64,000 bases of DNA. It comes from RH2-MAG17b sp035945515. Lineage in GTDB: Bacteria; Acidobacteriota; Terriglobia; UBA7540. The notes beneath the pieces were generated by a model. The model did not search any database and was not told the origin of the DNA. It saw nothing but the letters and a program-made list of their open reading frames with translations. Made by a program: the position numbers and the translations under genes. The stretch is taken from contig DASZAE010000032.1 of the NCBI GenBank assembly GCA_035945515.1, forward strand, positions 1 through 64,000, given 5' to 3'. Below are positions 15,249 to 23,522 of this stretch, one piece after another. Every line of letters starts with the position of its first letter. Positions within the stretch are counted from its first letter, which is position 1.

Positions 15249-16217
15249 ATGGCGAGGAAGAATACGATTGGTCGCCCTCTCGATGATGTCCTGATCCCCA
15301 TACGGAACCTTCAGGGTGCAAACGAGATAGACGCGATTCTGGGAGCCGTCGCTAACGGAACCCGAAAGCAAGTTCACGAGGCTATCGAGAACGTCTTGAA
15401 AGGCTGGCCAGGGCGAAAACGCTTTGAGATCTGGGAACGACTCCGATGGCTGAGGAACGGCCACCGGAACCATCGATGGCGACACTCGGTTTGGAGCGAA
15501 GAGGACGTCGAGCTTCTTCGATCCCAGTATTCCCACGGGCGCGCCGGAGCACGCCGGTCTGTGAAGGTATTGCTGACTCGCCACCCAGACTGGAGGCCGG
15601 CAACGATCTGGCGGAAGGCTGCCAAGCTGGAACTTTCGACTCACTCTGGATCCCGAAGGCCATGGTCGAAGGATGATGAAGCCAAGCTATTGTGGGACGG
15701 GGGAATGAAGGCAGTGCGGGTCATCGCTCGCAAACTCAATAGAAGCGAGGCGTCCATCCGTCAGCGGCTTTCCCGCGCTGGCGCGTCTGCCAGAGTGCGT
15801 GAGCCGAAGCACTTCACTCTTCATCGAATATCGGAGATGCTGGGCGTCAGCGACAGCATCGTGCGCGTGTGGTTCGAGAAAGGCCTGCTAGGCAGAGCGA
15901 ACGGTCATGTGAAGCGCAACGGCCAGAGTTCGCCGAGAGCGCTGATCTGTCGGGAAGCATTGATTGCATTTTGCATCGCGCATCCGGAAAAAGTTAATGC
16001 GAAACGGTGCGATCCGGAGGTGGTTGATTGGCTGGAGGAGAGAAAGATTCAGCCGAGACAGTGGAACGGCTGTCGCCAGCATCTGACAGAGCGAAAAGAA
16101 TGCCCGCGCTGCGGACGCGCGATCGACGGGAACGCCTTTTCTTGGCATGTCATGCACTGCACGGGCAGCCCGCCACCACAGAAACCTTGCCATCATTCGA
16201 ATGGTCACATAGGCTAG
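15249..16217 (+). CDS. SANT/Myb-like HTH DNA-binding protein with C-terminal Cys/His motif
   Basis: This 322-aa basic protein has two Myb/SANT-like tryptophan-containing helical units (VWSEEDVELLRSQY, then PWSKDDEAKLLWDGG), each followed by a helix set (RKLNRSEASIRQRLS). A MerR-like HTH follows (FTLHRISEMLGVSDSIVRVWFEKGLL), then a C-terminal CPRCGRAI...HVMHC element that could bind zinc. The ATG at 15249 has AAGGTGAGG upstream; an ATG at 15204 lacks one. The gene converges on the next with a 4-nt overlap. The domain mix resembles uncharacterised phage/island regulators with repeated HTH units. Its target is unknown. Confidence 0.65.
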   Translation: MARKNTIGRPLDDVLIPIRNLQGANEIDAILGAVANGTRKQVHEAIENVLKGWPGRKRFEIWERLRWLRNGHRNHRWRHSVWSEEDVELLRSQYSHGRAGARRSVKVLLTRHPDWRPATIWRKAAKLELSTHSGSRRPWSKDDEAKLLWDGGMKAVRVIARKLNRSEASIRQRLSRAGASARVREPKHFTLHRISEMLGVSDSIVRVWFEKGLLGRANGHVKRNGQSSPRALICREALIAFCIAHPEKVNAKRCDPEVVDWLEERKIQPRQWNGCRQHLTERKECPRCGRAIDGNAFSWHVMHCTGSPPPQKPCHHSNGHIG

Positions 16218-17215
16218 GTCCTTTCTGGCTCGAACGTGTAGGCATCGACGGCGGCCGTCCATTGCACAAAAGATGAATACTGTGGACGCTTCGAGCGTGC
16301 AACCTGACCGTGGTTCCAATAGCCCAGCAAGCGCTGATGACGAGGATGAAGCCGTGCCTGATAAAGAAGCACGGGCAACCAGCCTTCCTTGCGGGCGCGC
16401 GTGAACTCGTGCTCTTCGATCCAGTGAACGAGCCGGCTGAACCGATGTCCAGGTTCTTCGCCCTCACCACCGGCCAGCGAGTCGATACCCTCCAAGAACC
16501 CTGGGCAGGATCGGCGTAGCTCACGCCTCAGAGAGACCGGCAAGCTGCCTTCCCGGTCGAAGGCGGCTCGTACCGAATAGGCAAAGATCTGGCACTCCAC
16601 ATAATGGTCCGCCGTTTTCCGAAGCGTCCGAGGTCGCACTCGGCGGCTCAGCTTCACGAGTTCGCGGAGCTCGTCGGTCGTCTCGAAATTATCAAGGACC
16701 TCACCCTCACACTGTTCTGAAGCCTTGCGCCATTCCTGAAAGGTCGGATAGCCGACAGGCTTCGAAATCTTCCATTGGCGGTCGCAATAGCACCAATATG
16801 CTTCGTCGCGCAGGGCGGCGAGATCGCGCACGGCGTAGTACCCCACTGCGTCCATCCACCCTTCTCGCCTAGGTTTGGCGAAAATGCGTTCATTGATCCA
16901 CTGCTCAAGGTGATACCAGAGCGGCGAAGAAGTCCTGCGGTCGTTTGCATTATGCGGTTCCCCGAATCGGGGCAAACTCGGACAGCGTTTGTTCACAATT
17001 TCGGCGAGGCATTTAAGAGTCTCGTCTTCTGCCTCCTCGATGGCCCGAACCCACAGAAGGAAAGCTTGCCACTTCACGTACAACTCGCGGGCCTTCAGCA
17101 ATTGTGGCCACGGAATTCGCGCCGCTTGTCTTTCAGCAGTTCTGCGTGCGATTTCCGAGACCCGAACCTCGGGCCGGCCCGGGCGCCATATTGTTTTCGT
17201 CTTCATTTGAGCCAT
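16214..17215 (-). CDS. hypothetical protein with internal duplication
   Basis: The 333-aa protein (ATG at 17215 or 17206) is not recognised. Two halves share a pattern: RFGEP...LWYHLEQWINERIFAKPRREGWMDAV and, later, HRFSRLVHWIEEHEFTRARKEGWLPVL. Both have the order [hydrophobic]-x-H-W/Q-W-I-x-E-x-x-F-x-[KR]-x-[RK]-[KR]-E-G-W, so a roughly 130-residue unit is duplicated. It is Trp/Arg-rich with no TM segment or signal peptide. The frame is open upstream to 17566, but that extension overlaps the divergent padR gene and is probably not translated. Confidence 0.6.
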   Translation of the reverse strand: MAQMKTKTIWRPGRPEVRVSEIARRTAERQAARIPWPQLLKARELYVKWQAFLLWVRAIEEAEDETLKCLAEIVNKRCPSLPRFGEPHNANDRRTSSPLWYHLEQWINERIFAKPRREGWMDAVGYYAVRDLAALRDEAYWCYCDRQWKISKPVGYPTFQEWRKASEQCEGEVLDNFETTDELRELVKLSRRVRPRTLRKTADHYVECQIFAYSVRAAFDREGSLPVSLRRELRRSCPGFLEGIDSLAGGEGEEPGHRFSRLVHWIEEHEFTRARKEGWLPVLLYQARLHPRHQRLLGYWNHGQVARSKRPQYSSFVQWTAAVDAYTFEPERT

Positions 17216-17437
17216 CGCTGGCGAATCCTTCCAAGCAGTTGCGGAGACCGATTCAGAGAATTGCACAGCGCCGCCTTGCGCGCAAGCGTTGTCGGTCCGG
17301 ACGAGGAGAAACAGGAGGGACTGCGATGAGAGAAAAATGCACGAAAGAACTTGATAACCCGAGAGCTTGAAAACGAGCTGCCGTGATGCTAACCTTTCGC
17401 TCTTGACATAGTCTAACGAGGTTAAGGAGGCCATTGA

Positions 17438-17767
17438 ATGCATCGAGATGAAATCCCGCCCGGAATGTTGTATCTGCTGATCTTGAAAGCTCTGGCCCGG
17501 AGCGGCGAGCTTCATGGTTTTGAGATCGCCCGCTGGATTGAGCAGGTCTCCGACGAGGTTCTGCAAGTCGAGGAAGGCTCACTCTATCCAGCGCTTCAAC
17601 GCATGCTGATCAAAGGCTGGGTCAAAGCAAAATGGGGTGTGACAGAGGGAAATCGCCGGGCGCGCTATTACCGGCTCACGCCGCTAGGTCGCAAACAGTT
17701 AGAAGTCGAAGTTTCCGAATTTAATCGTGTGATTGGGGCCATCACGCGGGCAATTCAGACAGCTTAG
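17438..17767 (+). CDS. PadR-family transcriptional regulator
   Basis: A 109-aa PadR winged helix: GMLYLLILKAL, GFEIARWIEQVS, EEGSLYPALQRMLIKGWV and RRARYYRLTPLGRKQL, then a short helix. AAGGAGG precedes the ATG by 7 nt, and a TTGACA hexamer lies at 17403-17408. It sits 57 nt upstream of an ADOP permease gene. As in the other two pairs in this window, it probably autoregulates the permease operon. Confidence 0.92.
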   Translation: MHRDEIPPGMLYLLILKALARSGELHGFEIARWIEQVSDEVLQVEEGSLYPALQRMLIKGWVKAKWGVTEGNRRARYYRLTPLGRKQLEVEVSEFNRVIGAITRAIQTA

Positions 17768-17824
17768 AAACAGTGACGAGCGACAAGTGGCGGGCGAGGA
17801 GCAAGAAGGGACCGGGAAACTGAA

Positions 17825-20452
17825 ATGATGGATGCAATGGATTGGTTGACGCGATTCGGCAGGCGGATGTTGATGCTATTGCGGCATGGGCAGTTCGACT
17901 CTGACCTGGAAGAAGAGATGCGCCTGCATCAGGAATTGCGCGAGCAGGAACAGGTGAAGCAGAGCACCTCGCCCGAGGAAGCGCACTACGCCGCGCAGCG
18001 CCGTTTCGGTAACAAGCTTGTGCTGAGAGAGGAGAGTCGAGACATGTGGGGATGGAATGGGCTCGAAACGCTTATTCAGGATGGTCGTTTCGGCCTGCGC
18101 CAGCTTCGCCGCAATCCGGGCTTTACTCTAGTTATCGTCCTCACATTGACATTAGGCATCGCTGCGACAACCACGATTTTCACGCTTGTGTACTCAACGC
18201 TACTGCACAGACTGCCCTATCCGCAGGCAAACCGCATCGTCGCCATTCACGACACGCGCATTCAGGGCCGCTCGACCGGCGGCCTTGTAACCCCTCCGCG
18301 ATTTTTCGACATTCAGGCACGCAGCCGCAGCTTTAAGAGCCTGGCCTTCTTTTATTTCGACGAGAGCACGCTGGTTGCGGGAAGGAAACTCCCCATCACG
18401 GTGAATGCAGCGGGCGCAAACGCCGGATTTTGGGATGTCTTCGGCACCCGGCCGATGCTCGGACGAACCTTCCGTGCCGCGGACGACGTGCCGCACGCGC
18501 CGCAGACGGTGGTGCTGAGCTATCCAGCCTGGGAGAGGATATTCGGCGGCGATCGCGGAGTCATCGGGAAGCAGGTGACGCTCGGCCAGCGGGCTGCAAC
18601 CATTATCGGCGTTATGCCTCGGGATTTCTCCGCGCCGGGAGGTGTCGACTTGTGGCACCCGGTGCAGTTTGTGTCCGGGAACTGGGGCGGTTATCGAGGC
18701 GAGGGACTGCGCTTCATCAGCGTGTTCGGGCGCCTGCGGCCAGGAGTTCCGCTGGCGCGGGCGCAGAGCGACCTCAACCGCGTTGGCGAACAACTGCGGC
18801 GTGAGTATCCGCAGAGCGACGGCGCATGGCGGTTCACCAGCGAGACATTGCGCGACGCTCGTTATGGCGATGTGCGGCCCGCCCTCTTGGTGCTGCTGAT
18901 GGCCTCTGCGCTCCTGCTGCTCATGGCCTGCATCAATGTGGCGAATCTGCTGCTGTCGCGCGCGATAGCGCGCCATCGGGAGGTGGCGCTGCGCCGGGCG
19001 CTTGGCGCGTCGGGCCGCCGCGTGGCCCTGCAGTTCCTGGTCGAAAGCGGGCTGCTGGCCCTGGCGGGGGGCGCCGCCGGTATCGCATTGGCGTTTGCCC
19101 TGAGTAGAACCCTGCCCTCCAGCTTGCCGGGAGCTCTGGACCGACCAGGCGCCGTACACATGGACTGGATTGTGACCGGCGTTGCCCTGCTCCTTTCTCT
19201 GGGGACTGGATTCGCCTTTGGCTTGGCGCCTGTGCTGGAGGCCCGGAAAGTGCAAGTGCAGTCCGCCTTGAAGCAGGGCGAGGCGCGTGTGGGCGGGTCG
19301 TCGGGCAACCGGCTGCGCAATATGCTGGTCGGCGTACAGGTAGGATTATCGCTGGTGCTGTTGGTGGGCGCTTCTTTGCTTGTGGAGTCCCTGTGGAACT
19401 TGACGAAGCAACCGCTGGGGTTCGAGCCTGAGCACCTGCTGACCTTCTCACTCGTTCTCCCGTGGAACACTAAAGCGCAACAGGCACGCAATTTCTATGA
19501 AGATGTACAGCAGCGGATCGAGCACCTTCCCGGAGTGATAGCTTCCGGACAGATTGACGCGCCGCCGACCGTCGACTGGCACCTCCGTAATAACTTCGAC
19601 GCGGACTGGCTACCGCAGATCGCAGGCAACCCGGCGATCAACGCCGAGAACCGTAGTATCGCCGGAAATCTCCTGGCGGCGATGGGCACGCCGCTGCTGG
19701 CAGGCAGGGCCTTTACGGCGCGGGATCAGGTATCGAAGCTGCCGCCGGTGCTAGTAAACCAGGCGCTGGTACGCGAATTCATGCCGAAGGGCGATCCCAT
19801 CGGACATCATCTGCTGCTTAATGGGCAGGCGCACGAAATTGTGGGCATTGTTGCCGATGTGCGCGGCACATCGGGATCGATTAGGGTGGAGCCGGCGAAT
19901 GCCGGTGGTGATACCCACCGCTACTTCCTTGTGCGGACGAAGGTTCCGCCCGAGCAACTGGTCGGGGCCATTCGGCGGCAGGTTTATCAGGCGGACCCGC
20001 GCCAATCCATCGGAAACATTGCGACGATGGATCAACTGCTCGGCGACGACGTAGCTGTACCGCGCCTGAACGCGGCGGTGTTGGCTTCGTTTGCCGGCAT
20101 CGCTCTGCTGCTGGCCTGTGTAGGGATATACGGCGTGGTCTCGTATATGGTCAAACAACGGACGCACGAGATTGGAGTAAGAATGGCCCTGGGCGCGCAA
20201 AAAAGCGACGTTCTTAAGATGGTTATGCGCCAGGGCCTCAGATTCGCGCTGGCCGGCGTAGGGATCGGCATCGTCGGCGCATTGGCACTCACGCGATTCC
20301 TGTCGGGCCTGCTGTACGGCGTGAAGCCCACGGACTCGCTAACGCTAATCGCCGCCTCTCTGATTCTGGTCGCCGTTGCGTTGCTCGCTTGTTACATCCC
20401 CGCGCGCCGCGCGACGAAAGTGGACCCGATGGTGGCGCTGCGCTATGAATAA
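17825..20452 (+). CDS. ADOP-type ABC transporter permease (MacB/FtsX duplicated)
   Basis: The 875-aa protein has the same layout as the other two ADOPs here: N-terminal cytoplasmic extension (DSDLEEEMRLHQELREQEQ), TM1 at LVIVLTLTLGIAATTTIFTL, MacB periplasmic core, three helices, second periplasmic core, and three C-terminal helices ending in PARRATKVDPMVALRYE. No ATPase is adjacent. The start may be either ATG of the ATG-ATG pair at 17825. It lies downstream of padR. Substrate is unknown. Confidence 0.92.
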   Translation: MMDAMDWLTRFGRRMLMLLRHGQFDSDLEEEMRLHQELREQEQVKQSTSPEEAHYAAQRRFGNKLVLREESRDMWGWNGLETLIQDGRFGLRQLRRNPGFTLVIVLTLTLGIAATTTIFTLVYSTLLHRLPYPQANRIVAIHDTRIQGRSTGGLVTPPRFFDIQARSRSFKSLAFFYFDESTLVAGRKLPITVNAAGANAGFWDVFGTRPMLGRTFRAADDVPHAPQTVVLSYPAWERIFGGDRGVIGKQVTLGQRAATIIGVMPRDFSAPGGVDLWHPVQFVSGNWGGYRGEGLRFISVFGRLRPGVPLARAQSDLNRVGEQLRREYPQSDGAWRFTSETLRDARYGDVRPALLVLLMASALLLLMACINVANLLLSRAIARHREVALRRALGASGRRVALQFLVESGLLALAGGAAGIALAFALSRTLPSSLPGALDRPGAVHMDWIVTGVALLLSLGTGFAFGLAPVLEARKVQVQSALKQGEARVGGSSGNRLRNMLVGVQVGLSLVLLVGASLLVESLWNLTKQPLGFEPEHLLTFSLVLPWNTKAQQARNFYEDVQQRIEHLPGVIASGQIDAPPTVDWHLRNNFDADWLPQIAGNPAINAENRSIAGNLLAAMGTPLLAGRAFTARDQVSKLPPVLVNQALVREFMPKGDPIGHHLLLNGQAHEIVGIVADVRGTSGSIRVEPANAGGDTHRYFLVRTKVPPEQLVGAIRRQVYQADPRQSIGNIATMDQLLGDDVAVPRLNAAVLASFAGIALLLACVGIYGVVSYMVKQRTHEIGVRMALGAQKSDVLKMVMRQGLRFALAGVGIGIVGALALTRFLSGLLYGVKPTDSLTLIAASLILVAVALLACYIPARRATKVDPMVALRYE

Positions 20453-20582
20453 ATCGAAGGGAACGGAAGATGCGAATAGCGGAAACTGAGGCGTGTAATC
20501 AGCTGCCCAAGCGTGCGGGCGGGCTTTGGGGAAGCTTGGCGGCAGTGATCGGTAACCGCCTGGAGTGCTCACCAGTTTCGCA

Positions 20583-21587
20583 TTAGCTTCCTGCGGCCCA
20601 GGAGGAGCCTGCCGTTGCACGCAAGTGCTCAAATTCCAGCACCGTTCGGAATGATACAGCAGGAGAGATGACTTGAAGGGCCAACTGATCGATCCGTTCA
20701 GGAGCCTTGTTGCCAAGGAACTTAGCAGCCTCAGCGATGTGCGGAATGCACTCAGGCACAAAGCCCATCAGTCTGGTGCAGGTGGCGTCGGCAGCGACGG
20801 AATCATCGGATAGGACGATTCGATCCAGGCGTCGGCTGGTTCCTGCAAGAGGTCCATTTCCCTCCATGCAGACGATTGCATCGGCGATTACAAAATGAAT
20901 CGGCACGGTTGCCGCGAGATCGACGATGCATTGCTGGATGCCCCGCCAATGCAGCAGATTCTTCGGCCAGCCGTATTTGATGCCAGGAACTACTCCGAAC
21001 ATATTCTTCATACTCAGCGTCACTCCGGCCCAATGGTGAGTTTTCACCTTGGGCATCGATACGATGAAGTCCGCATCGAGCACAGTCCGTGGCAGCCAAA
21101 GACGCTTGAGGCGTGAATAGTCGGTACGAAGGCGTATCCTCGCCACTTCATCCCGGTTCAAATCGACGAAGGGAATTTTCTGTTCCTTGAGATGCCGGGC
21201 CAGCCCTGTCGCGCGAAGGACGAATTGCGTATCGCGTTGGTGCCCCGGACCCTCCGCAACGACAACTCGTCTAGCGCCCAAGCGCCGGAAACCATCCACG
21301 GCGGCAATGATGAGAAGAGGGTGAGTATTGATCTCAGCCCGAGGGACGTAGTCGACCAGATTGGGCTTGAGGAGAACGCACTTTCCGGCGAGGTTTAGGT
21401 TGAACAACCTGAGCCCTTCCCAAAGCAGATTTGCAAGTTTTTGCGAGTGTTCGGTCGCTGGCAAGATTGCAACGCGCGAACGAGCAGGCCGCCGGTCGCG
21501 GTCAAAGCGGGGAACGAGAAAAGATAATGACTCCGCGATAAAACGGGTTGTTCTTCCGGATTGTGTGGGGATATTGGGATGGGTCAT
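20583..21587 (-). CDS. DUF362-domain protein
   Basis: The 334-aa product matches the DUF362 pattern: VLLKPNLVDYVPR near residue 75, a His at INTHPLLI, RRVVVAEGPGH, DADFIVSMPKVKTHHWAGVTLSMKN and later VIADAIVCMEGNGPLAG. No ferredoxin-type CxxC clusters are present, so this is the non-iron-sulfur form. The start overlaps the stop of the upstream prenyltransferase-repeat gene (ATGA at 21584-21587), so the two are one operon. Function of the pair is unknown; neighbourhood suggests isoprenoid or lipid-related chemistry, which is inference. Confidence 0.85.
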   Translation of the reverse strand: MTHPNIPTQSGRTTRFIAESLSFLVPRFDRDRRPARSRVAILPATEHSQKLANLLWEGLRLFNLNLAGKCVLLKPNLVDYVPRAEINTHPLLIIAAVDGFRRLGARRVVVAEGPGHQRDTQFVLRATGLARHLKEQKIPFVDLNRDEVARIRLRTDYSRLKRLWLPRTVLDADFIVSMPKVKTHHWAGVTLSMKNMFGVVPGIKYGWPKNLLHWRGIQQCIVDLAATVPIHFVIADAIVCMEGNGPLAGTSRRLDRIVLSDDSVAADATCTRLMGFVPECIPHIAEAAKFLGNKAPERIDQLALQVISPAVSFRTVLEFEHLRATAGSSWAAGS

Positions 21588-22558
21588 CGGATCACCTTGA
21601 AGGGGTTACCCGAAGTTGCACAGTCGAGCGCCAGCACCGCAGCCGCCAATGTCGCGATGTCATCAAAGGAATCAGATTCCGCGATGGACGCGAGGTGGTC
21701 TTGCAGGGAGTGCACCGATTTGTCCAAGGCGTTAAGCGCAAGGATGGCCCATGCGAGGCTCCAAGGTGCTTCGCAATTGTGCGCCTCGCGTTCAAGCCAC
21801 GCGAGGCTGCGCATCGTGATTTCAACCGAGCTCTCGTCTTGAAGAGCCAGGAGCGCGATGGCAGTGCCGTCGCTGTGGGGCGCCATCGGCATTCCGTAGA
21901 CAAACCCGTTACCCGCATTCCAGCCGCCGCCCGGGCAGGCACGGTCAAAGAGCATCTCCACTCCCGTCCGAATTCGATACGCAATCTTCCGCGAAGGCTG
22001 GCGGGGAAACTCTCTTTTTAGGGCAAGTACCGCAAACGCCGTCGGGACAACCCAACTGCAAGTTCCGGGCTGCCACGGCCACCCGAATTTGGCTGGATCA
22101 AATCGGACATGATTATCTAGCCTGCGAAACTTCCGTGTCCAGGGCCACACCGCCTCCTTGCCTCTGATTCGCAGCAGCCAATCTATTGCCCGCCTTCGGG
22201 AGGGATCACAAATACCCAACGCATTGAGCGTCAAGAGCGCGAGGCCCGTAAGGCCGCAGGACTGCTCATCCTCAGCGAACGCCCCCCGACCGCCATCAGG
22301 ACGCTGGCAATCTGTCAGAATTTGAGCGCCATCGCGCTTTTTCGAACGGAGAGCCAGGAGTGCCAGGCAGGTGGGCTCCAAAGCCATCTGATTGGATCCA
22401 CTGGTAAACGGCCATCCGCCCTGCGGGAGCTCACGAGCCTGTAAAGACGTCCGAAGGCGAGTAGCCGGTGTTTCCACGCAACCAGTCTCATCCGGGTGCG
22501 TCAGGCTGTCAAAATTTCTGTGGTGTGGCGAGAGATTGGCGGAGCGGAGAGGGAGCAC
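21584..22558 (-). CDS. prenyltransferase/squalene-cyclase repeat protein
   Basis: This 324-aa alpha-alpha-barrel-like protein has several QW-type repeats: GGWPFTSGSNQMALEPTCLALLAL, GGRGAFAEDEQSCGLTGLALLTL, GTCSWVVPTAFAVLAL, GGGWNAGNGFVYG, then DGTAIALLAL. It is about half the length of a true squalene-hopene cyclase and has no DxDD motif, so cyclase activity is unlikely. The start is a GTG at 22558 with uncertain support. It overlaps DUF362 by four bases. A structural or cofactor-binding role is possible. Confidence 0.8.
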   Translation of the reverse strand: MLPLRSANLSPHHRNFDSLTHPDETGCVETPATRLRTSLQARELPQGGWPFTSGSNQMALEPTCLALLALRSKKRDGAQILTDCQRPDGGRGAFAEDEQSCGLTGLALLTLNALGICDPSRRRAIDWLLRIRGKEAVWPWTRKFRRLDNHVRFDPAKFGWPWQPGTCSWVVPTAFAVLALKREFPRQPSRKIAYRIRTGVEMLFDRACPGGGWNAGNGFVYGMPMAPHSDGTAIALLALQDESSVEITMRSLAWLEREAHNCEAPWSLAWAILALNALDKSVHSLQDHLASIAESDSFDDIATLAAAVLALDCATSGNPFKVIR

Positions 22559-22659
22559 CCGTTCCCATCATGTAACCGGATGATTTGCGGGTAGCGTTTG
22601 CAATGACGGCGGGCATTTCGGGGTGGCATGAGCTTGCCCAGGCAACCGTCCAATCACCC

Positions 22660-22690
22660 GAAACCGTAGCGAGAAGTTTTTCACATCCAG
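22660..22690 (+). repeat. dispersed 31-bp repeat, copy 5
   Basis: This reads GAAACCGTAGC, then TTTTTCACATCC, matching in the same orientation the four copies at 26301-26632 (core GTAGCRATAA or GTAGCGAGAA, then TTTTCACA). It is an isolated copy about 3.6 kb left of the array. Confidence 0.75.
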
Positions 22691-23108
22691 TTGTTACCGA
22701 CGTGATCGGGCCCTGCACGATGGCTGGCCGCGAACCGGCATTGGCTGACCCCGCTAATGTAACCAGAATCTGTGACAGCTAGCTAGGCTGCGACATGACG
22801 GCAGAACAGCCCTCCCTTATGGCCCGCCAGCAACACGCCTTTCAGAACTGATAAGGTGGTGGCGTTCAGCCTTCAAGACGGCGTCCTCCCGATCCGGGTT
22901 ACATGGTGGGTTGAGCCTTTACCGCACCATATCGGTAATCAAGGGGCGGCGAGATAAGAGCAACCCTGGCATGAGCAGATCAACTTCCGGGTGGCCGACT
23001 ATACGGGAGTCAACCCGCTTTGCGCTACGCGAAAGCGTCAGGACAATCCAGTCACAGTCGCCTCTGAGAACGGCTATTCTCAACAATATATTCAGCAGCT
23101 GAACCCCC

Positions 23109-23136
23109 TTGACTTCCAGACTGCAACGTGTAAATA
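23109..23136 (+). promoter_or_regulatory. sigma-70-like promoter of padR/ADOP operon 3
   Basis: TTGACT at 23109-23114 and TAAATA at 23131-23136 are separated by 16 nt, 44 nt before the padR start. An AT-rich stretch after the -10 could hold the PadR operator. Confidence 0.5.
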
Positions 23137-23180
23137 ATTTAGGTATTCAAGTGTAGATGAATTAGGCGTGAGTACCGAAA

Positions 23181-23510
23181 ATGGGCAAACCATCTGATCT
23201 GTTACAAGGAACGCTGGACCTGCTGATCCTCAAGACGCTTTCGCTTGAGCCGAGCCACGGCTGGGCCATTGCCAAGCGCATCGAGCAGGTGAGCCGCGAG
23301 GCCCTCCAAATCACTCAAGGTGCCTTGTATCCCGCCTTGCATCGTCTGGAGCATCAGGGTTGGATCCGTAGCGAGTGGCGGACCACGGAAACCGGCCGCG
23401 AAGCAAAGTTCTACAAACTCACCAAATCCGGGCGCGTGCAACTGGAAAAGGAGCTCGCGCAGTGGGAACGACTGTCAAGTGCGGTGGGACTCGTGGTCCG
23501 AATGCTCTAA
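23181..23510 (+). CDS. PadR-family transcriptional regulator
   Basis: A 109-aa PadR winged helix: LLQGTLDLLILKTLSLEPSHG, WAIAKRIEQVS, QGALYPALHRLEHQGWI and REAKFYKLTKSGRVQLEKE. It is 12 nt upstream of an ADOP permease gene. It is the third PadR/ADOP pair in the window and is closest in sequence pattern to the pair at 6185-6520. Confidence 0.93.
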   Translation: MGKPSDLLQGTLDLLILKTLSLEPSHGWAIAKRIEQVSREALQITQGALYPALHRLEHQGWIRSEWRTTETGREAKFYKLTKSGRVQLEKELAQWERLSSAVGLVVRML

Positions 23511-23522
23511 GAGAGCCGTTCA

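Larger units (their letters stand above)
22559..23180. other. 622-nt intergenic region
   Basis: No gene. It contains one copy of the dispersed 31-bp repeat (22660-22690) and a promoter-like sequence before padR (23109-23136). Otherwise nothing is recognised. Confidence 0.6.

Noticed and set aside
17216..17566. N-terminal extension of the 333-aa protein
   Set aside because: Overlaps the divergent padR gene and its upstream region and shows no protein-like pattern.
18200..19255. 351-aa minus-strand frame
   Set aside because: Lies wholly antisense to the ADOP permease gene, whose translation has clear family motifs. It is a high-GC shadow.
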